This document shows positions 11,006-25,021 of a stretch of DNA of 64,000 bases, one piece after another; within the stretch, counting starts at the first letter, position 1; each line of letters starts with the position of its first letter. The notes under the pieces were generated by a model. That model was not told the origin of the DNA. It searched no databases and was given only the letters and a program-made list of their open reading frames with translations. The stretch comes from Cerioporus squamosus (Eukaryota > Basidiomycota > Agaricomycetes > Polyporales > Polyporaceae): positions 682,001 through 746,000 of the forward strand of contig JABYQS010000002.1 in the NCBI GenBank assembly GCA_022592435.1. The letters run 5' to 3'. The position numbers were made by a program, and so were the translations under genes.

Positions 11006-13625
11006 TCATTCGCCCTTCCCGCGACCCGGCCCATGCTCGACGTCCTCGGGCCAGTCGTCCTCGTGGACGAACCCGGGGTTAAGCTGGCGCTTGTCCTCCG
11101 TGGCGACCGCCCGTGCGTCCAGCCAAGAGTACCCCGTTGGCCGACAGAGCATGTACACCATGTTTTTCCGCCAGCTCCCGTGCGAGAACGGGTTTGGGGG
11201 TGCCGGCCCTGGCACGAGCGACTTGTGGGCTTGGTTCCGGATCTGCCGTTCGTGGACGCCAGGTGCCACATGAGCGGGGAAGATTACGACGGTCTCTCGT
11301 CAGCGGCGGTTCTCTGCGAGCAACTGAAATGACATCCGGACCGCTCCCCGCGCGCGTACAGTCAACGTAGTGACGCTGATCGTCCACCGACCGACAGGGG
11401 CGTACTAGTAGCGGACGCGCGCGTTGAGCACTCCGGACACCGGACACAGCACGTACCTGTTCGATCGTAGTAACGTTGAGCAGCAGGAGCTGTCCGATCG
11501 GTCGAGTCAGTAACCTTCATTTCTTCTCGCGGGTGCGCAATGTAAAGAGCTTACCCGAAGGTGGTACGACAGCAGCGCCGAGACTGGCCAGATGACTATT
11601 ATTGACATGACAAATGCAATCGCACTGCCAATTCCTTGCGATGTGGCAACAGCGTGGCGGAAGCTCATGTGAGACTTGTGCGAGAGCAGGTACAAGTGCA
11701 GGGCGGTTGTGCAGATCACCAGAATCAAGGTCATCACCTGCGTAAGTGGAGCGGCCGTGAGATCATACTCATACTCATAATAACTCGACGCAACACGGCA
11801 TCGTGCCTGACGCGACGCCGGACTGTCGAGGAGAAACGTACCGCCGAGAATAGGAACGTGAAGAAGACGGTATAATTCCGCCTCCCGATGCAGTTGTTCA
11901 CCCATTGGCAGTGATGATCGCAACCGTCCACGCAATTATCGCACTAATGTGACATGCAGCCCGGGGAGCGATGGCCGTAAGTGTTTAATTAACGGAGGGT
12001 CCGAATATTACACTCACCATCTTGCAGTGACTGGACCGTGGCGGACGATATGTCATGCACGTCGGACAAAACTTTGTCCGCACGCTGCAGGAAGGATGAG
12101 TACTTGCATTACCTGGAACTCGGGAGACACAACACTCACATGCCGGCTCGCACTCTGAGATCTCGAGGTAGTGGTTGACGAATGCTGCCATCTGCGGACG
12201 ATGTAGCCGCGTAAGGCGGGTCAGGATCCAGATTTCGGGGGAGGATCCCAGGATCTCGGAATGCCTGCAGACGGAACACATAAGTTACCGGCGGCCTACA
12301 ACCACGATGCGACACAGCCACAGCATCGCCGATGATCTAATTGGAAAACGACCACTCACCGTCGCGAACATGCTCGAGATGGTCAGCAAGCACATGTACG
12401 CGCCCACCGCCGCGACCGCAGGACTCTCGTTCTGCCACCACCAGACGCACGTCGTCCCAAAGAATATACCAGTGATCGTCAACATCAGCGTCAGCGACGC
12501 AATGAAAGCCCACGGCGAGTCGCCTCCCGTAAGCAGGCGACCGCCGAGGAAAAATCGATTTCGAGATGGGTGTAGCTGCCACTTGCGCATGGGCTTCCCC
12601 GTCTTGCTGTCGATGATGGGCACAGCGCACAATGGCGGGTCCATGAGCGGGGGTGGGGTCGCAATGAAAGAGGCGTGATTGAGCGAAGTCGTGGATCCCT
12701 GGAGGGGAGACAAGCTATGCTTGCGGTGTCCTGGTGAAGTAGGCGAGCGGTCTGTCCCGGGCCCACCGCCCACGTTCAGCTCGAAGGTGATCGGTGATAC
12801 CTCCGCTGACCGCGTCTCGATAGGGCCAAATGCGCCGTTGGACGCTGCGTTGCCCGGCGACACCGGCGATCGCTCGAAGCTGCTGAACCCGCGCTTGAAG
12901 AGCTTCTCAAAGCTGCCGCGCATGCGTGCCCCGGCACTGATTTGGCCGTCGCTGCGTCCGTAGGGGTTCGTTTGGGTGACAATGGTCGGGCGTGCGACGC
13001 TGCCGGATTTGGGGGGACCACCAATAGGAAGGAGAGGCTCACGGCTGAACTTGTTCGAAGACCTCAGAGATGGTGCTATCGTCCCCGCCTTTGTCTCCTC
13101 CATGGACTGATCCACACTGTCCGACCCCTCCGAAATCCTGTCACGGGGTTGTGGTGCGCCCACCTGCGAGAGACGCACGGCGTCGACGGTAGAGCCGCCG
13201 ATAGACGAGAGCGAGCCTGCGGTGGAGGGACGGGGAAGAGGTGGCGTGGCAGATAGTGGAGGGTAATTCGGGCGCGAAGGGTGGAAGAAGGAAGCTGATG
13301 GCAAGACGCCTCCGACATGAGTTGTGCCTGCTGTGGGCCGAGGATGGAGAATGGGCATGGATGCTGAAGAGACGAGGGGGAGCTCGCTCGCAACATGGCT
13401 CATGTTGGGCTGCGCACGAGAGCGCGAGGAGAGCACCGAGCCCGTGCGGGCATGCGTCTTCGTCGGGGTTCCTGTCGTGGTGGGTGAGTTCCCGCCCGAG
13501 GGTGGCGCGATAGCAGAGACGGTGGTATTGATGCCCGGGAGCCGCGGGGCATTGTTCGAAGGAGCGAAGGGGAGCTGGGCCACCGTCCGTTGTGTTGGTG
13601 GCGGTAATGAGTGTGATGTTGCCAT
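11006..13625 (-). CDS. ERF2: DHHC palmitoyltransferase, Erf2 type
   Basis: Protein S-acyltransferase of ER/Golgi membranes; with Erf4 it palmitoylates Ras-type substrates in yeast (family knowledge). Exons: 13625-12360, 12264-12140, 12084-12018, 11943-11842, 11737-11555, 11490-11457, 11242-11006. A long Ser/Pro-rich cytosolic N-terminus leads to two membrane segments (near [19 protein letters not shown] and [15 protein letters not shown]), then the Erf2-like [11 protein letters not shown] motif. The Cys-rich domain follows ([15 protein letters not shown]), then [16 protein letters not shown], two more membrane segments, and a conserved C-terminal block, [11 protein letters not shown]...PTGYSWLDA. 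The catalytic Cys is intact. The 34-nt exon 6 ends GAAACAG where the family expects GAACAG, so the model is one base too long at 11460-11462. A different acceptor near 11296 keeps a frame open but inserts about 20 unconserved residues. Confidence 0.93.
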
Positions 13626-14084
13626 AGCGTAGGGAACCAGAAAGAATATACAGGATTATAAGAGTGGGACGCTAGCTGATGGATGGGCCGAGGTCTTCTA
13701 GCTCAGTGCGAGGGCGATGCTGGGCACCTGTGTGCAGCGGGGAATAATAGGGTGTGGCCTGCAGTCCAGCCGTGGATATATTAGAGCATAAAGTCGCAGA
13801 GGAAGCTGAGGACCGTGCTCTCCCGCAGAGGGAACAAGGAGGAAGCGACGACGCCACGCTCGGAACGCCCTCAATCAAGCAAACGCTAGGGGCGCTTCGG
13901 TTCAGCTCGCGCGTGGCCCTAGTTCAGCTTGCTCACTTGGTTCAGCTTAGACCACAGCCTCGCACACTTAACCCTCTATCCACGCTCGCACCACGACGAA
14001 CGTGCACAATCACCCACACTCATGCAGCCAACAGATGCATGCACAGTCCGCATTATCAATACATGCAGTCCATCACCACGTCCG
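13626..14084. other. Intergenic: ERF2 promoter and 3' flank of the Sac-domain gene
   Basis: The two flanking genes run in the same direction. No open frame with features and no repeat is visible, so this is taken as the ERF2 promoter/5'UTR and downstream sequence of the phosphatase. Confidence 0.5.
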
Positions 14085-17000
14085 TCAACTGCCCAGCCAT
14101 AGCAACCTCTTCACGCCGTACTCCATCTTGGCATATACGCTCGTCATCCGCTGCGCTTCCGCCAAACTAAGCCACGGAACAACCGTCAGCTTTGCCCACG
14201 ATGCCCACATCGCAGTTTGGTGGCGCTCACCTCACAACATCGGCTTCGGTAATGAAATCTTGACGGTCGTTGCCCATGTCCTTGCATGCCTGCCGGATGG
14301 CGTCCACAATCATGTCGACGGCATGCTTGCAGTTCTTCGCACTCGACAGCTCGTCTTGGACTGAATGAAACTACCGTTCTCCCTGCGCGACCGCGCAGGG
14401 TCTACAGGAAGGGCCTTGAATGCGGCGAAGATGGTATCCTGCCCTGCGGCGGGTGCTGCCGCATCCGACAGGATCTGGGACAGCGGCGCAGTATTCTTGC
14501 GTGATGCTGTCAGCGAGAGTGAGAACCTTGAGGACGCAGCAGGGGCCGGTGAAGCAGGAGGCGTGGTGAGATCGACGCTGTTCCGCATGGAATAGCTGGT
14601 GACCCGGGTATCCTGGTCTTGAGTATTGTGCCAGGTCACAACAAACCCTGCATTCTGCAGAGGATCTCGACTGGCCTCTTCAAGTGGCGACAAGATATAG
14701 GCGCCTGAACGGGAGTTATGTGCTTGATCGCATGAATCAGTGATTCTGACATACCTTTACTGATCCCTACAATGTCTCCGAGAGGAACACGGGTATACAT
14801 CTTAACCTTCTCCAGGGTATAGTCATAACTCTGTAACACAGAAGTCAAATGGCATGGTCACCAAGCATTGAACAAATCTCACAATAATATACAGCGCCTT
14901 TGCGCTCTATGAAAGCAGTCAGCGAGATGCTCCTTTCATAGCGGGACGTTGGCACGCACCAGTAGCAAAACCTTCTCCTCAAATTTGTCGCCCACCTTCG
15001 TGTTCAACTCTTCGGGAGCGAAGAGAGTCCACCCGGACAGCAGCCGCTCGCCTTCTGGCAGGACACGAGAGACACATGTGGCAATTGCGTCTTGCCGGAT
15101 CTTCGTGATGCGAATGAGGTCTCTGGGATCCGTAGACTGGAGCTTGAGCAAGAACTCCGAGAATACGGAGGTAGTGCGATTGCCGAGCATGAAGTCGATC
15201 ACTGCCTGGCTGAACCAGTCGCCGAAGGTCGACGTGTACATCCTGCGCAGCAACGACTCGTCAGCCATCGGGCTGCGGGCGTGCTGGCAGAGGCACGTAC
15301 CGAGACAGGGAGTTGACGCCATCGTTCAGTAGGCCTGCAAGATCGCGCTTCCCCGTCCTGCCAGAATATCAGTCCCTGCAATTTCTGCAGCATGATCGGC
15401 GTGGCGCACCTTGTGAAGTCACCCTATTGAGAGAGGAATAAACTTCAGCGGACATTGCATTGAATGATCATGCGCATATAACTAACCTTAAGGGCCGACG
15501 TCCCAGCGCTGAGGAGACGTGAGCTGACATCCACACATATCAGGACAGTCTGACTCACTAGGCACGGCTTATAGCATCTCCGTTATTCGCCCATACTGTG
15601 GAGCGCAGATGTCAGCGGTTACAACAGAACAGCATGGTTGACGAGAGCGAGATGCGTACCATCATTGAACACGACATCCACTTCAGTCCTGTGCTCCTCT
15701 GGGTTCAGAAGGGCAACGGCGCCCAACTGCCTGTTGAGGACATAGCGAGCAAAGGCAGACTACGACACCGTGAGTGTCGATCACATGTGTGGGGTGGAGA
15801 GTGGCCGTACCTCGACAACATTAGTACGGTCCAGGCTGTCGATGCAATTGACTCGGAAGACGCCTTTCTGCTGTGACATGATTTGGTTGTTTGAGATCCA
15901 GAAGTAGCTAACGAAGGTCACCTGTGAGTAAGGGCAACATCGGTACACTTATTATAACGCACCCCTGGCTCTCGAAGGTACGCTCGAGGGTCTCAATCAG
16001 CTTCGAGATGTTCTCATACCTGATAGAGCGCGTCAACGGGAGCTTCGCAGCTGCTGAGGACAACCTCTCACTTCATCCCTTTCGTCTCAGCATGGAAGTC
16101 GTATGCATGGTATCTGCGGTGGCTCGGATTGAGTACTTCCACCAAGCCTCAGCCTCTACGCACTCACTTGATGTCCGGCAAGTCAAGCTCCTTCACATAT
16201 TCTGCGTATTTGTTGGTCACTTGCCCTTCCTTGCCGTGTTGCTCAGCAAGGTTCACAATCGTCTGCGTAGACAGTCAGCAGACTTCAATGCCTCTAGAAA
16301 CTACGCGTACCAAAGGCCCATATATCGACGCCGTCTTCGACAAGTGTTGCTGAATCGCGTGCAAATTCTGGTCATGAGTGCGGTCGGGGTTCAACTGGGG
16401 CGCTGGTTTCAGAGCCATCGCTTGTTGATTCCAGAAAAGAGGGACTTATGTAGTTTATGAGTAAACATAGCCTCAAGGGCATCGGCAAGCACTCACTTGA
16501 CCCTCGAATCTGGACATGACTGAACACATTGGACAATCCCTCCCGCTGCGGCGCCGTCAGCGTAGAGTAACTGATGTCCAAGTCGTACGCACCTCCACTC
16601 GCATGACCGTTTCGGTCTCAACAAAGTTCGCCACATTGGCATCGTCATCGATGCCTCGCCGCTGATACCGCAAACCCGCACGGTCTCTCGAACGACGCGA
16701 GATCACCATGTACTCTACGAGTACGCTGTCGCCTTCCTCAGACGCAACCGGCTCCCGTGCGAGGTGGAAGGATGACATCTGGAAGAAGCCTTGCATGATG
16801 GGCAGGACGTATGGATGGAGCTGTATTCGCAGGTGAGGTTGCGCTCCGCGATGGCTAAGAATGCGGAACTGTGTACCCCTGCGTCAATGAGCGGCTTGGA
16901 GAGCCATTCGTTCCACCAAAACCTGCGATCGACTCGGCGCCACAACGGTAGCGCTGCAGACGGTTCGGCGAGGACGTCCACTTTGTCGCTGACGGGACTT

Positions 17001-18362
17001 AGGCGATTGGGGTCGTCCAACGCATTGAGCGTCTCCAGCAACGCGTTTTGCGTCTTCGCCTTCGCAATGAGCTCGTGTTTGTGTTGCAGTGACCGCGTGA
17101 TGTCTACATGAGGCTTTGATTTGCGGATATACAACGACCAATGGACGACAGAACCTACCATAGGAGTACGCGAAGTACATCCCACCTCGAGTGAACTCGC
17201 GAATACATTCGCGAACGATCTTCGCTTCAAGTTCCGAGTGTTTCTCTTCGATGGTCTGTGGCGGTGGAGCGGCCGATGAAACGATGGAGTCAATAACCCC
17301 CTCGGGGTCATTAGAAGTGTCCTTGAGTATTGACTCGAGGTCGTCTGGGTCGATCGGGGGTTCTGCGGGGTCGGGCTGCTCCACGAGCATGTGGTCAATC
17401 GTCGAGGTCTGTCGGGAGTTACGTTTCGAGAGTCGCGTCCAGAATGAAAGGCGTTCGGTAAGGGCTTTCACTACTGTGTCTGTACTGTTGGACGTGGTAG
17501 ACGAAGGTGTAGATGCTGTGGAGGAGGTGGGAGAGGGAGGTCCATTGTCTTCACTGAGGTTAAACTCTTGGTCCGGACGAGGAGAGACAACCTTGACTTC
17601 TGGTTCGTCTGCGAACTTGACGCGAGGAGATCTGGAGCTATCTGCTTCTTGTGCATCGGTGTTGAGAGAGGTGACAGTGTCATCAGGTTGAGCTTCAGCC
17701 TGTGAGGATTCAGTGGGGAGCAGAGATACACGGCGGTCGACCTTATTGCGGGAAGCCAACGCAGAGAGGACAGTCCGCGCGCGGTCCTCTTCCAAAGGTA
17801 TCGCAGTGACCCCCTTCACGCTATACACAGTATGCCTAGGGTCAAGGACTTGTACTGTATGTGAGGTTGCAAGCGTTCGCGAGAGCTGAACAGTACTCAC
17901 AGTCACCAACGCGGTTTCTGGATGATATCACCAGAAGGTAGGAAGCTGTCGGACAAGTTGAGCGAACGTCATAGTTTGCGGCACGAAACAATTACCAGAG
18001 TACAGTTCCAGGAAGCCAATAATACCATATACCACCACGCTGTCTTCCCAATCCACATCCTCAGGGAGGGTGACAAGCGTCTCAACTTTACCCCCCTTCC
18101 CCCATGCCACTTTCACCGCCGACTCGGAGTCCTCTTCTGTCTGAGATTGCCCGGAGTGTCGGGGGCGCAGCAAGAGCCCATCGGAGGTTGCAGCAATAGA
18201 TAGATATTCGTATGGACATGGGTGTGGTACCGGAGGTAGAGTATCCTTCGGCTGAAGACCTGGATGGAGCAAGGCCGGAGTGGTAGTTGCTGGGACGACC
18301 GCTGGAGCAGGCCTTGTGGCGGGCGTGGCCGTCTTGAACGTTTTGGAGAAGAGACGTTTCAT
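14085..18362 (-). CDS. Sac-domain phosphoinositide phosphatase, hSac2/INPP5F type
   Basis: Removes phosphate from membrane phosphoinositides. About 20 exons: 18362-17996, 17917-17159, 17103-16877, 16820-16593, 16545-16497, 16444-16311, 16262-16168, 16113-16072, 16019-15963, 15907-15811, 15759-15660, 15595-15559, 15508-15487, 15423-15410, 15357-15301, 15242-14960, 14906-14883, 14830-14755, 14704-14231, 14166-14085. The Sac core shows RRFWWNEWLSKPLIDAG, QIRGSIPLFW and TIVNLAEQHG. The catalytic CX5R loop NCIDSLDRTNVVE is encoded at 15811-15870. An hSac2-like region with YTLEKVKMYTRVPLGDIVGI follows, ending SLAEAQRMTSVYAKMEYGVKRLLWLGS. The reading frame breaks once at 14358-14359 (one base missing in a CC run), next to a perfect GC hairpin at 14381-14400. 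A possible intron around 17830-17905 does not phase, so I read through it. Several exons are under 25 nt. Confidence 0.93.
14381..14400. repeat. Perfect GC-rich inverted repeat (9-bp arms, 2-bp loop) inside the Sac-phosphatase CDS
   Basis: The 20-bp run reads ccctgcgcg-ac-cgcgcaggg, a perfect hairpin with a two-base loop. It encodes part of the segment DPARSRR and lies about 20 bp from the frame break at 14358-14359, so it may be linked to a sequencing artefact. It could equally be chance codon usage. Confidence 0.6.
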
Positions 18363-18657
18363 GCTCGCTGACCCAGCAGCACACAAGCGACGAGCATATG
18401 TACAGAGTCAGAGAGGGCTGGGAGACGGCGGAGGAACCAGGCAACTCGGGCGGTAGAAGAGCAGAGGTGAATGACATCAGATCTCGAGATCTGCCCACCA
18501 CCCGATCACCCGAGCCACCGTTGTCGCCATGAGCTCTGCCCACCGCCGGGAAATGAAGCATATCATGTATCTCGAACGCCTTCATACACGAGCTACTTGA
18601 CTCGGGAGAAATCCATGAAGCTATTGCAACAGTCTACAGTACACGACAGTCCACAGT

Positions 18658-19947
<1,290 letters not shown>

Positions 19948-20603
19948 GGTGGTCGCAGAGGTACGCGTATGCGTCCAGGCGCTAGAGCCAACGTATGCTT
20001 CATGCGTATGTCACGTGTGTACCAGACGCGACGCGCGTTCAGTCGCGTCCGACGTCACTCACCGTCGCGTCGCGCTTGCTCCGACTCGCTCAGGTGCTGG
20101 TACATAAGTAGGGGGCTCTTCATGCGCGTTGGTTTTCATTCAAACCATCTACCGTGGTGCTTGAGACCGTTAATTATGCCGCACGATAGCGCTTCAATAT
20201 AGCAGGCAGAGAGGTTGTTGCGAAATCCACAAGATGGCACGCCATCTCTATTAGACTTAGCACGCACGTTCATGGTACTATACAGAGAGAAGGACAGCGA
20301 GATCTAAGTAGACAGCGGTGCGGTATCTATCACCACAGACGACAGATCAAAGGAGTGCCAAGGCGCAGACCATGTACAGCATAACGAACTACGAGATATC
20401 AGAACACTAAGGAACACAGGGAAATAATTACCCCAGGGGGGACTGGTTACAATACTACCGTATGAGGTGTAAATGGGGTGCCAGAAGTGCTGGAGCCCAT
20501 GTGAGCGGCTGCGCCGACCCTTCGACTGCACGCAAGGGTTAGAGCGCGCGGGATTCTTGTACGGCACTACTTCGCGAAGTGGGACGAGGTGACCCCCGCC
20601 GAG
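19948..20603. other. Intergenic: PRE2 promoter and 3' flank of the methyltransferase gene
   Basis: AT-richer than its surroundings and without a credible open frame. I see no clear copy of the ascomycete proteasome control element GGTGGCAAA. Confidence 0.5.
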
Positions 20604-22183
20604 TTACTTCTTCACAGCCCAGGCGAACGACCAGCGACTGTGGAGACGGACACGCAGCTCACGTAACTCTGTCGCAGCCTCGCGCTGCATCATCTCAACG
20701 CTTTCTGGCAAGTAGCCCTCGCTGGAACAGCACGGTGAGCACGTTCCAGTAGGAGGAACAGTGTTTGGAGAACGACATACCTCAAGAGGTAGGGCCCTAG
20801 ACCTGCGATGTATCTCAAGCAGTCCTCGCGGAGCATCTCCGCAAGCACCAGTTCCCGTTGGTCCGCTGGGGGTGTCATGAGCATCAGGAAGGAAGCGGGC
20901 ATATGGATGCCGGACCCACCGTAACGCCACGGTCCTATGGGAATAAAGACCTTGTGCCACCCCACATCTGTGAAGGCATCGATGTTTCGCAGCCATGTCG
21001 GATTCATCGAGGAGAGTCGACGCTCCCGCCGCGGGTTTTCATCGCATTGTATCCTGCGAAGAAGATACTATGTACCCATGAATGATCAGGCGAGCCTTGC
21101 TCAGAGTATGCTAACGGTTCTTGCCACTCATCGTAGAGTTGCATCTCGCCGTCACCCAACAGCACGACACCGCCAGGGCGCAACGCCTGTGCCAATTCCT
21201 CGAGGAGCTGAGGAAAGTCACGAATCTTGGGTGCACTAGTCAGCGAGAGGGAGGAGAATGCGACGGAAAGGCGACGAACTCCAGCGGAAACAGATCGTGC
21301 GTGGATAACGTCGAAGGATTCCCTATAATGGCTGAACCCCAAGTTTGCCTGCGGGTGATGGTTAGTGGCTAGACAGGTCTGAAGGAGACCCGGCTCACGT
21401 CATCTATCTCGAAGCTTGGTAGACGGGCTCATCAGCAACAAAGCAAGGCGAATCAGCAGCAGGAAGCGGCTTACCGACAGTTCGGGGGAAGATCCCTGCA
21501 CAACGGTCCGGGTGATAAGTGACTAAGTCGGACACAGCCATGCCATACTGTCACTTACCCGTCTACCCTCGGAGGTGCCAAATCCACCCCAACGACCGAA
21601 CAGTGAGGGAACTGTTTAGCCATATCGATAGCCCTGTAGATGCGAGGAATGAGGAACTCCTCGAACGGAACGAGTGGTCATGAATCACCAGCTACCGCTT
21701 CCTGTACCGACATCCAGGACCGCTGGTGTCTTTCCTGGCCGAGGGGCCAATGCTCGTCTGACCAGGTTAGGTGCGGGGTAAAGACTGCCGAGCGCCAGTG
21801 TGATAATCTGGTGCTGCAAGTCGAGTCTTCGATGCTCCTCGTTATCCTGATACAGCGATGAGCCGTCGCTATCGCCAGTCTATCAGTCACAGGACTGTAC
21901 CTACCGCGGGTAAAAAGTACGTCTAGCTCGAAGTCAGTGAATGATCATGGAACATGACGACGACTGTTACATACATCGTTCTGGTTGTTCAGGATGCGCC
22001 CATAAGCTTGCCTAAGCTATAGGGACGGGGTGTCAGCCATGACTGCGGAGAGATATAATCGGTAGCGGCACGGACCATCATTCGACCGTCGACAGACGAA
22101 GAGAACGAGTACATCGAGGGCGCCGGACTCGCACTGCGTCCATCGGAGCTCGTGTCGACATAGTCATCCTGGTTGGTCGTCAT
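20604..22183 (-). CDS. SAM-dependent methyltransferase (fungal class I family, frame-disrupted model)
   Basis: Small-molecule or protein methyltransferase of unknown substrate. Start at 22183 (MTTNQDDYVD). Main exons: 22183-21975, about 21922-21905, about 21886-21689, 21633-21559, 21495-21475, 21414-21399, 21348-21280, 21225-20780, 20721-20604. Motif I is VLDVGTGSGSW; then FPHCSVVGVDLAPPR, LPPNCRFEIDD, FDVIHARSVSAGI and LRPGGVVLLGDGEMQLYDEW, followed by DVGWHKVFIPIGPW. Two single bases are missing relative to the family reading: at about 22004-22008 (LGK|AYGRILN) and at 21006-21010 (VDSP|MNPTW). The segment near 21885-21905 also does not phase cleanly. All conserved motifs are otherwise present, so I keep it as a gene rather than a pseudogene. 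Confidence 0.85.
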
Positions 22184-22915
22184 GTGGGGGATCAGAAGCG
22201 ATAGCAAGTGGATCACCGGAGCGCGAAGTACCGAGCTACATAGCGGCGACTCTTCAGCGGACGAGTATATATGGTCCTGCGGTTTGGCTGGCGCCCGCAG
22301 ACAGGGCATGGCACCCGTTGCTCTTTCAGGCCCTGACAGTAAGGAGATGAGCATCTGCTGTGATAACGTCATGGAAAGCCCGAGACAGCGAGGTCCCGCT
22401 CACAGCTCATGGGAGCCTGATTGAGTTCAAGCATTGATTTGGCTCCAGGATCTTCAAGAAATTTGGCTCGAATAGAGTGGAGATAAGGCCCGAGGGCGAG
22501 AGAAAGGGAGCCTGGAGGCCGCCCGTTGGGAGTCTCGAGCTCGAGGAAGTCGTCCTCGGAAGTGGAACCAGTTACGGCGGCTCTGCGTGTGTGTGCGTCT
22601 GTGAGTAGCTGTGCTAGAGGACGGGCATGAACGGCTACACTCACCTGGGGACTCAGCGAGCACAGTGAGGCCACTCATATGTCTTGGACCATACTTATGT
22701 TGGTGAAGCGCGAGTTCATCTGGGCGTCGAGTGTCATCATATCCAACGACATTCGCGGCCTGATGTCGTCGTCTGCCGCCGTTACCGCTTTAGTACCCAC
22801 ATGTTCTGATCCTTGCTGACTAAGCATATCGACCCACACCCTCGGCATTTGCCGCTCAACGCGTCCATGCCTCCGCCACCGGTGAGAGCTTAACGCGTCT
22901 TGACTTCTAACCGCC
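22184..22915. promoter_or_regulatory. Divergent promoter region between the methyltransferase and UBC9
   Basis: The two genes point away from each other across 732 bp. Short open frames on the minus strand (22369-22678) look like chance frames or upstream ORFs in the methyltransferase leader. No clear TATA box is visible for either gene. Confidence 0.5.
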
Positions 22916-23768
22916 ATGTCTGGTATCTGCAGGGCTCGTCTCGCTGAAGAGCGCAAACAGTGGCGGAAGGACCACCCATTCGTACGCTATATCGCCTCGA
23001 GAGTTGCGCCATGTAGCTGACACGCTTTCAGGGCTTCTATGCTAAACCCACCAAAGCTCCCGATGGCTCCATGAATCTTCTGGAGTGGGAGGTCGGCATC
23101 CCTGGAAAAGCTGGGGTACGTCTAGCCCATGGTGGTTCTGTCACTTGGCGTGGGTTACTGAACGCATGGAGCACAGACACCATGGGAAGGCGGTGTCTAC
23201 AAGCTGATGATGATATTTCCCGAAGGTACTCGTCTCTTTGACCTTGTCCGTATGGATCCATGAGAGCTGATTGCGTTTTTAGACTACCCATCTAAGCCGC
23301 CGAAGTGTAGGTCGTTTTTACTGCGCGGAGTCCTGATGCTGAAGTATTGCAGGCAAATTCACGCCACCTTTGTTCCATCCCAACGTGTACCCCTCGGGAA
23401 CTGTCTGTCTGTCTATTCTGGACGAGGAGAAGTCGTGGAAACCGGCGATTACGATCAAACAGGTCCGAGGAAGCATCTACGATTGTATGCCGTCGCTGAC
23501 TGTTTCGCAGGTTCTCCTTGGTATCCAGGATCTCCTGAACGATCCCAACGTGAACGATCCCGCGCAGAGCGAGGCTTACACGATGTTCAAGTAAGTATCG
23601 CGTACTGGTACAGTCTTCTCTTCACTCGATGGCTGACGCCTGCCGTAATCAGGAACGACAAGGTGGCATACGAGTACGTGGAGTGGCTCTGCCATAGTAA
23701 TTGGAAGGTTCACGTTCTTCTGCAGACGCCGTGTCAGACAGCAAGCACGGGAGAACGTTCCCAAGTAG
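22916..23768 (+). CDS. UBC9: SUMO-conjugating enzyme E2
   Basis: Accepts SUMO from the Aos1/Uba2 E1 and transfers it to lysines in PsiKxE motifs (family knowledge). Eight exons (22916-22981, 23032-23115, 23177-23225, 23283-23306, 23353-23462, 23511-23590, 23653-23673, 23726-23768) total 477 nt, giving 158 residues, the usual UBC9 length. Key features are the N-terminal helix [38 protein letters not shown] with the active-site Cys, and the C-terminal helix [13 protein letters not shown]. Exon 4 is only 24 nt; its donor is the GTAGGT inside the Cys codon at 23306. The frame is intact. It is convergent with SNU13. Confidence 0.97.
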
Positions 23769-23973
23769 ATAGGCCAAGGTATTTCTCTGACTCTCGTTCT
23801 GCATTATATCTGCGGTTTATTCTTACACTATACGATATGGTTTGCTCGGTGCTCGCGACAATGGTGGGACGATTGGAGAGAGCGCACATGTACTGCGTGT
23901 CTCTTTGCACACGAACGCATGAGTGATGCTAGGCGATGACGCACGCCACAACGGTGAAGATCCGGCAGATGAC

Positions 23974-24530
23974 CTAGAACATGAGCCTATCGACTTCCTT
24001 CTGGATGTTCTCGATCTGGGTTTTGAGCTCCTTGTTCTCGTTGGTGGTGATGCTGGCCGCTATGACAGGCCGAGTGACGCCACAAGCCCGACCGAGGGCA
24101 GCCTTGGAAGCAACGAAGATGTACTTCACGTTCTGTCATGTAGCGTCAGATGATGGCTGGTAGGGCGAAGTGGGAGACTGCGCTGCGTACCTTCTCCTCG
24201 CACAGCAAAGGGAGATGGAGAAGAATTTCCAGAGGCTCAGTGTCCGCAGTCAAGATGATGAGCTCAGCGATACCACGGTTGAGGGTCTTCGTGGCTGAGT
24301 GGGTCTGTCTTAGTACATCTTGTTCATGCAGAAGGCTTCCAAACTCGACGCACCTTCGTTCGCCCCCTTCTTGAGCTGCTTGTACTGCTGCGCACGCTCA
24401 ACCAGGTCGAGGATCTGTGTCGTCTGTTGTGTGAAAATATGAACGGGAGGAAGATGGAGAAACGCACCTTGTTGTTGAGGGTGGCATCAGCAAGTGGCCA
24501 TGCCTTCGCCTTCGTCTCGCTGTCGGCCAT
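23974..24530 (-). CDS. SNU13: 15.5K/NHPX-type RNA-binding protein (L7Ae family)
   Basis: Binds kink-turns in U4 snRNA and box C/D snoRNAs; a component of the spliceosomal tri-snRNP and of the U3 snoRNP. Four exons (24530-24468, 24414-24354, 24294-24191, 24132-23974) give 387 nt and 128 residues, matching the family. Diagnostic segments are [20 protein letters not shown], [58 protein letters not shown] and the end [14 protein letters not shown]. The third exon uses the acceptor at 24295-24296 to restore EATKTL. The frame is intact. Confidence 0.97.
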
Positions 24531-24953
24531 CGTAGATGATTTTGGAGCGACCTCACGTCTGGATGATCCTTGGTCGGTGTTCGTCAGTTGATCCCGCGCG
24601 TGAGCAGGATGGAAGTCGGGAGACGGATGAAGCAGTCCGAGGCGAAGCAGTGCCGCAACAAAAATTGGGCGACAGACGCGCTCCTCTGCCCGAAAAGGCA
24701 ACCCGATCATTCCGAGCCGCCGTCCCGAGTCCGGCGAGACGACTTCGCCAGAATCGCCTCGGGCTCCGACTGCATCTTTCTCCACCACCTTCCGCGACCT
24801 TTGTCCGAACGCTCGTCGCCATGCTCTATTTGCGGGACTTGGTCTCGCTCGTACGCTTCATCTGCGGAAGTAGCTTGGCAGAACTCGTTCGAAGCCGTTC
24901 AAACATACGTGGCCGACACATGCTGCATGCTGCAGAATTATGTCGACTGAGCA

Positions 24954-24961
24954 TATAAATA
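24954..24961 (+). promoter_or_regulatory. TATA box of the AA8-CBM1 gene
   Basis: TATAAATA lies 60 bp upstream of the ATG at 25022, a normal spacing for a strongly regulated fungal gene with a short 5'UTR. Confidence 0.7.
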
Positions 24962-25021
24962 AGGGCCCGTAACGGCAGTAGACCTCCAAACCCCCAGCCC
25001 AGCATTGAAATCACCTTCATT

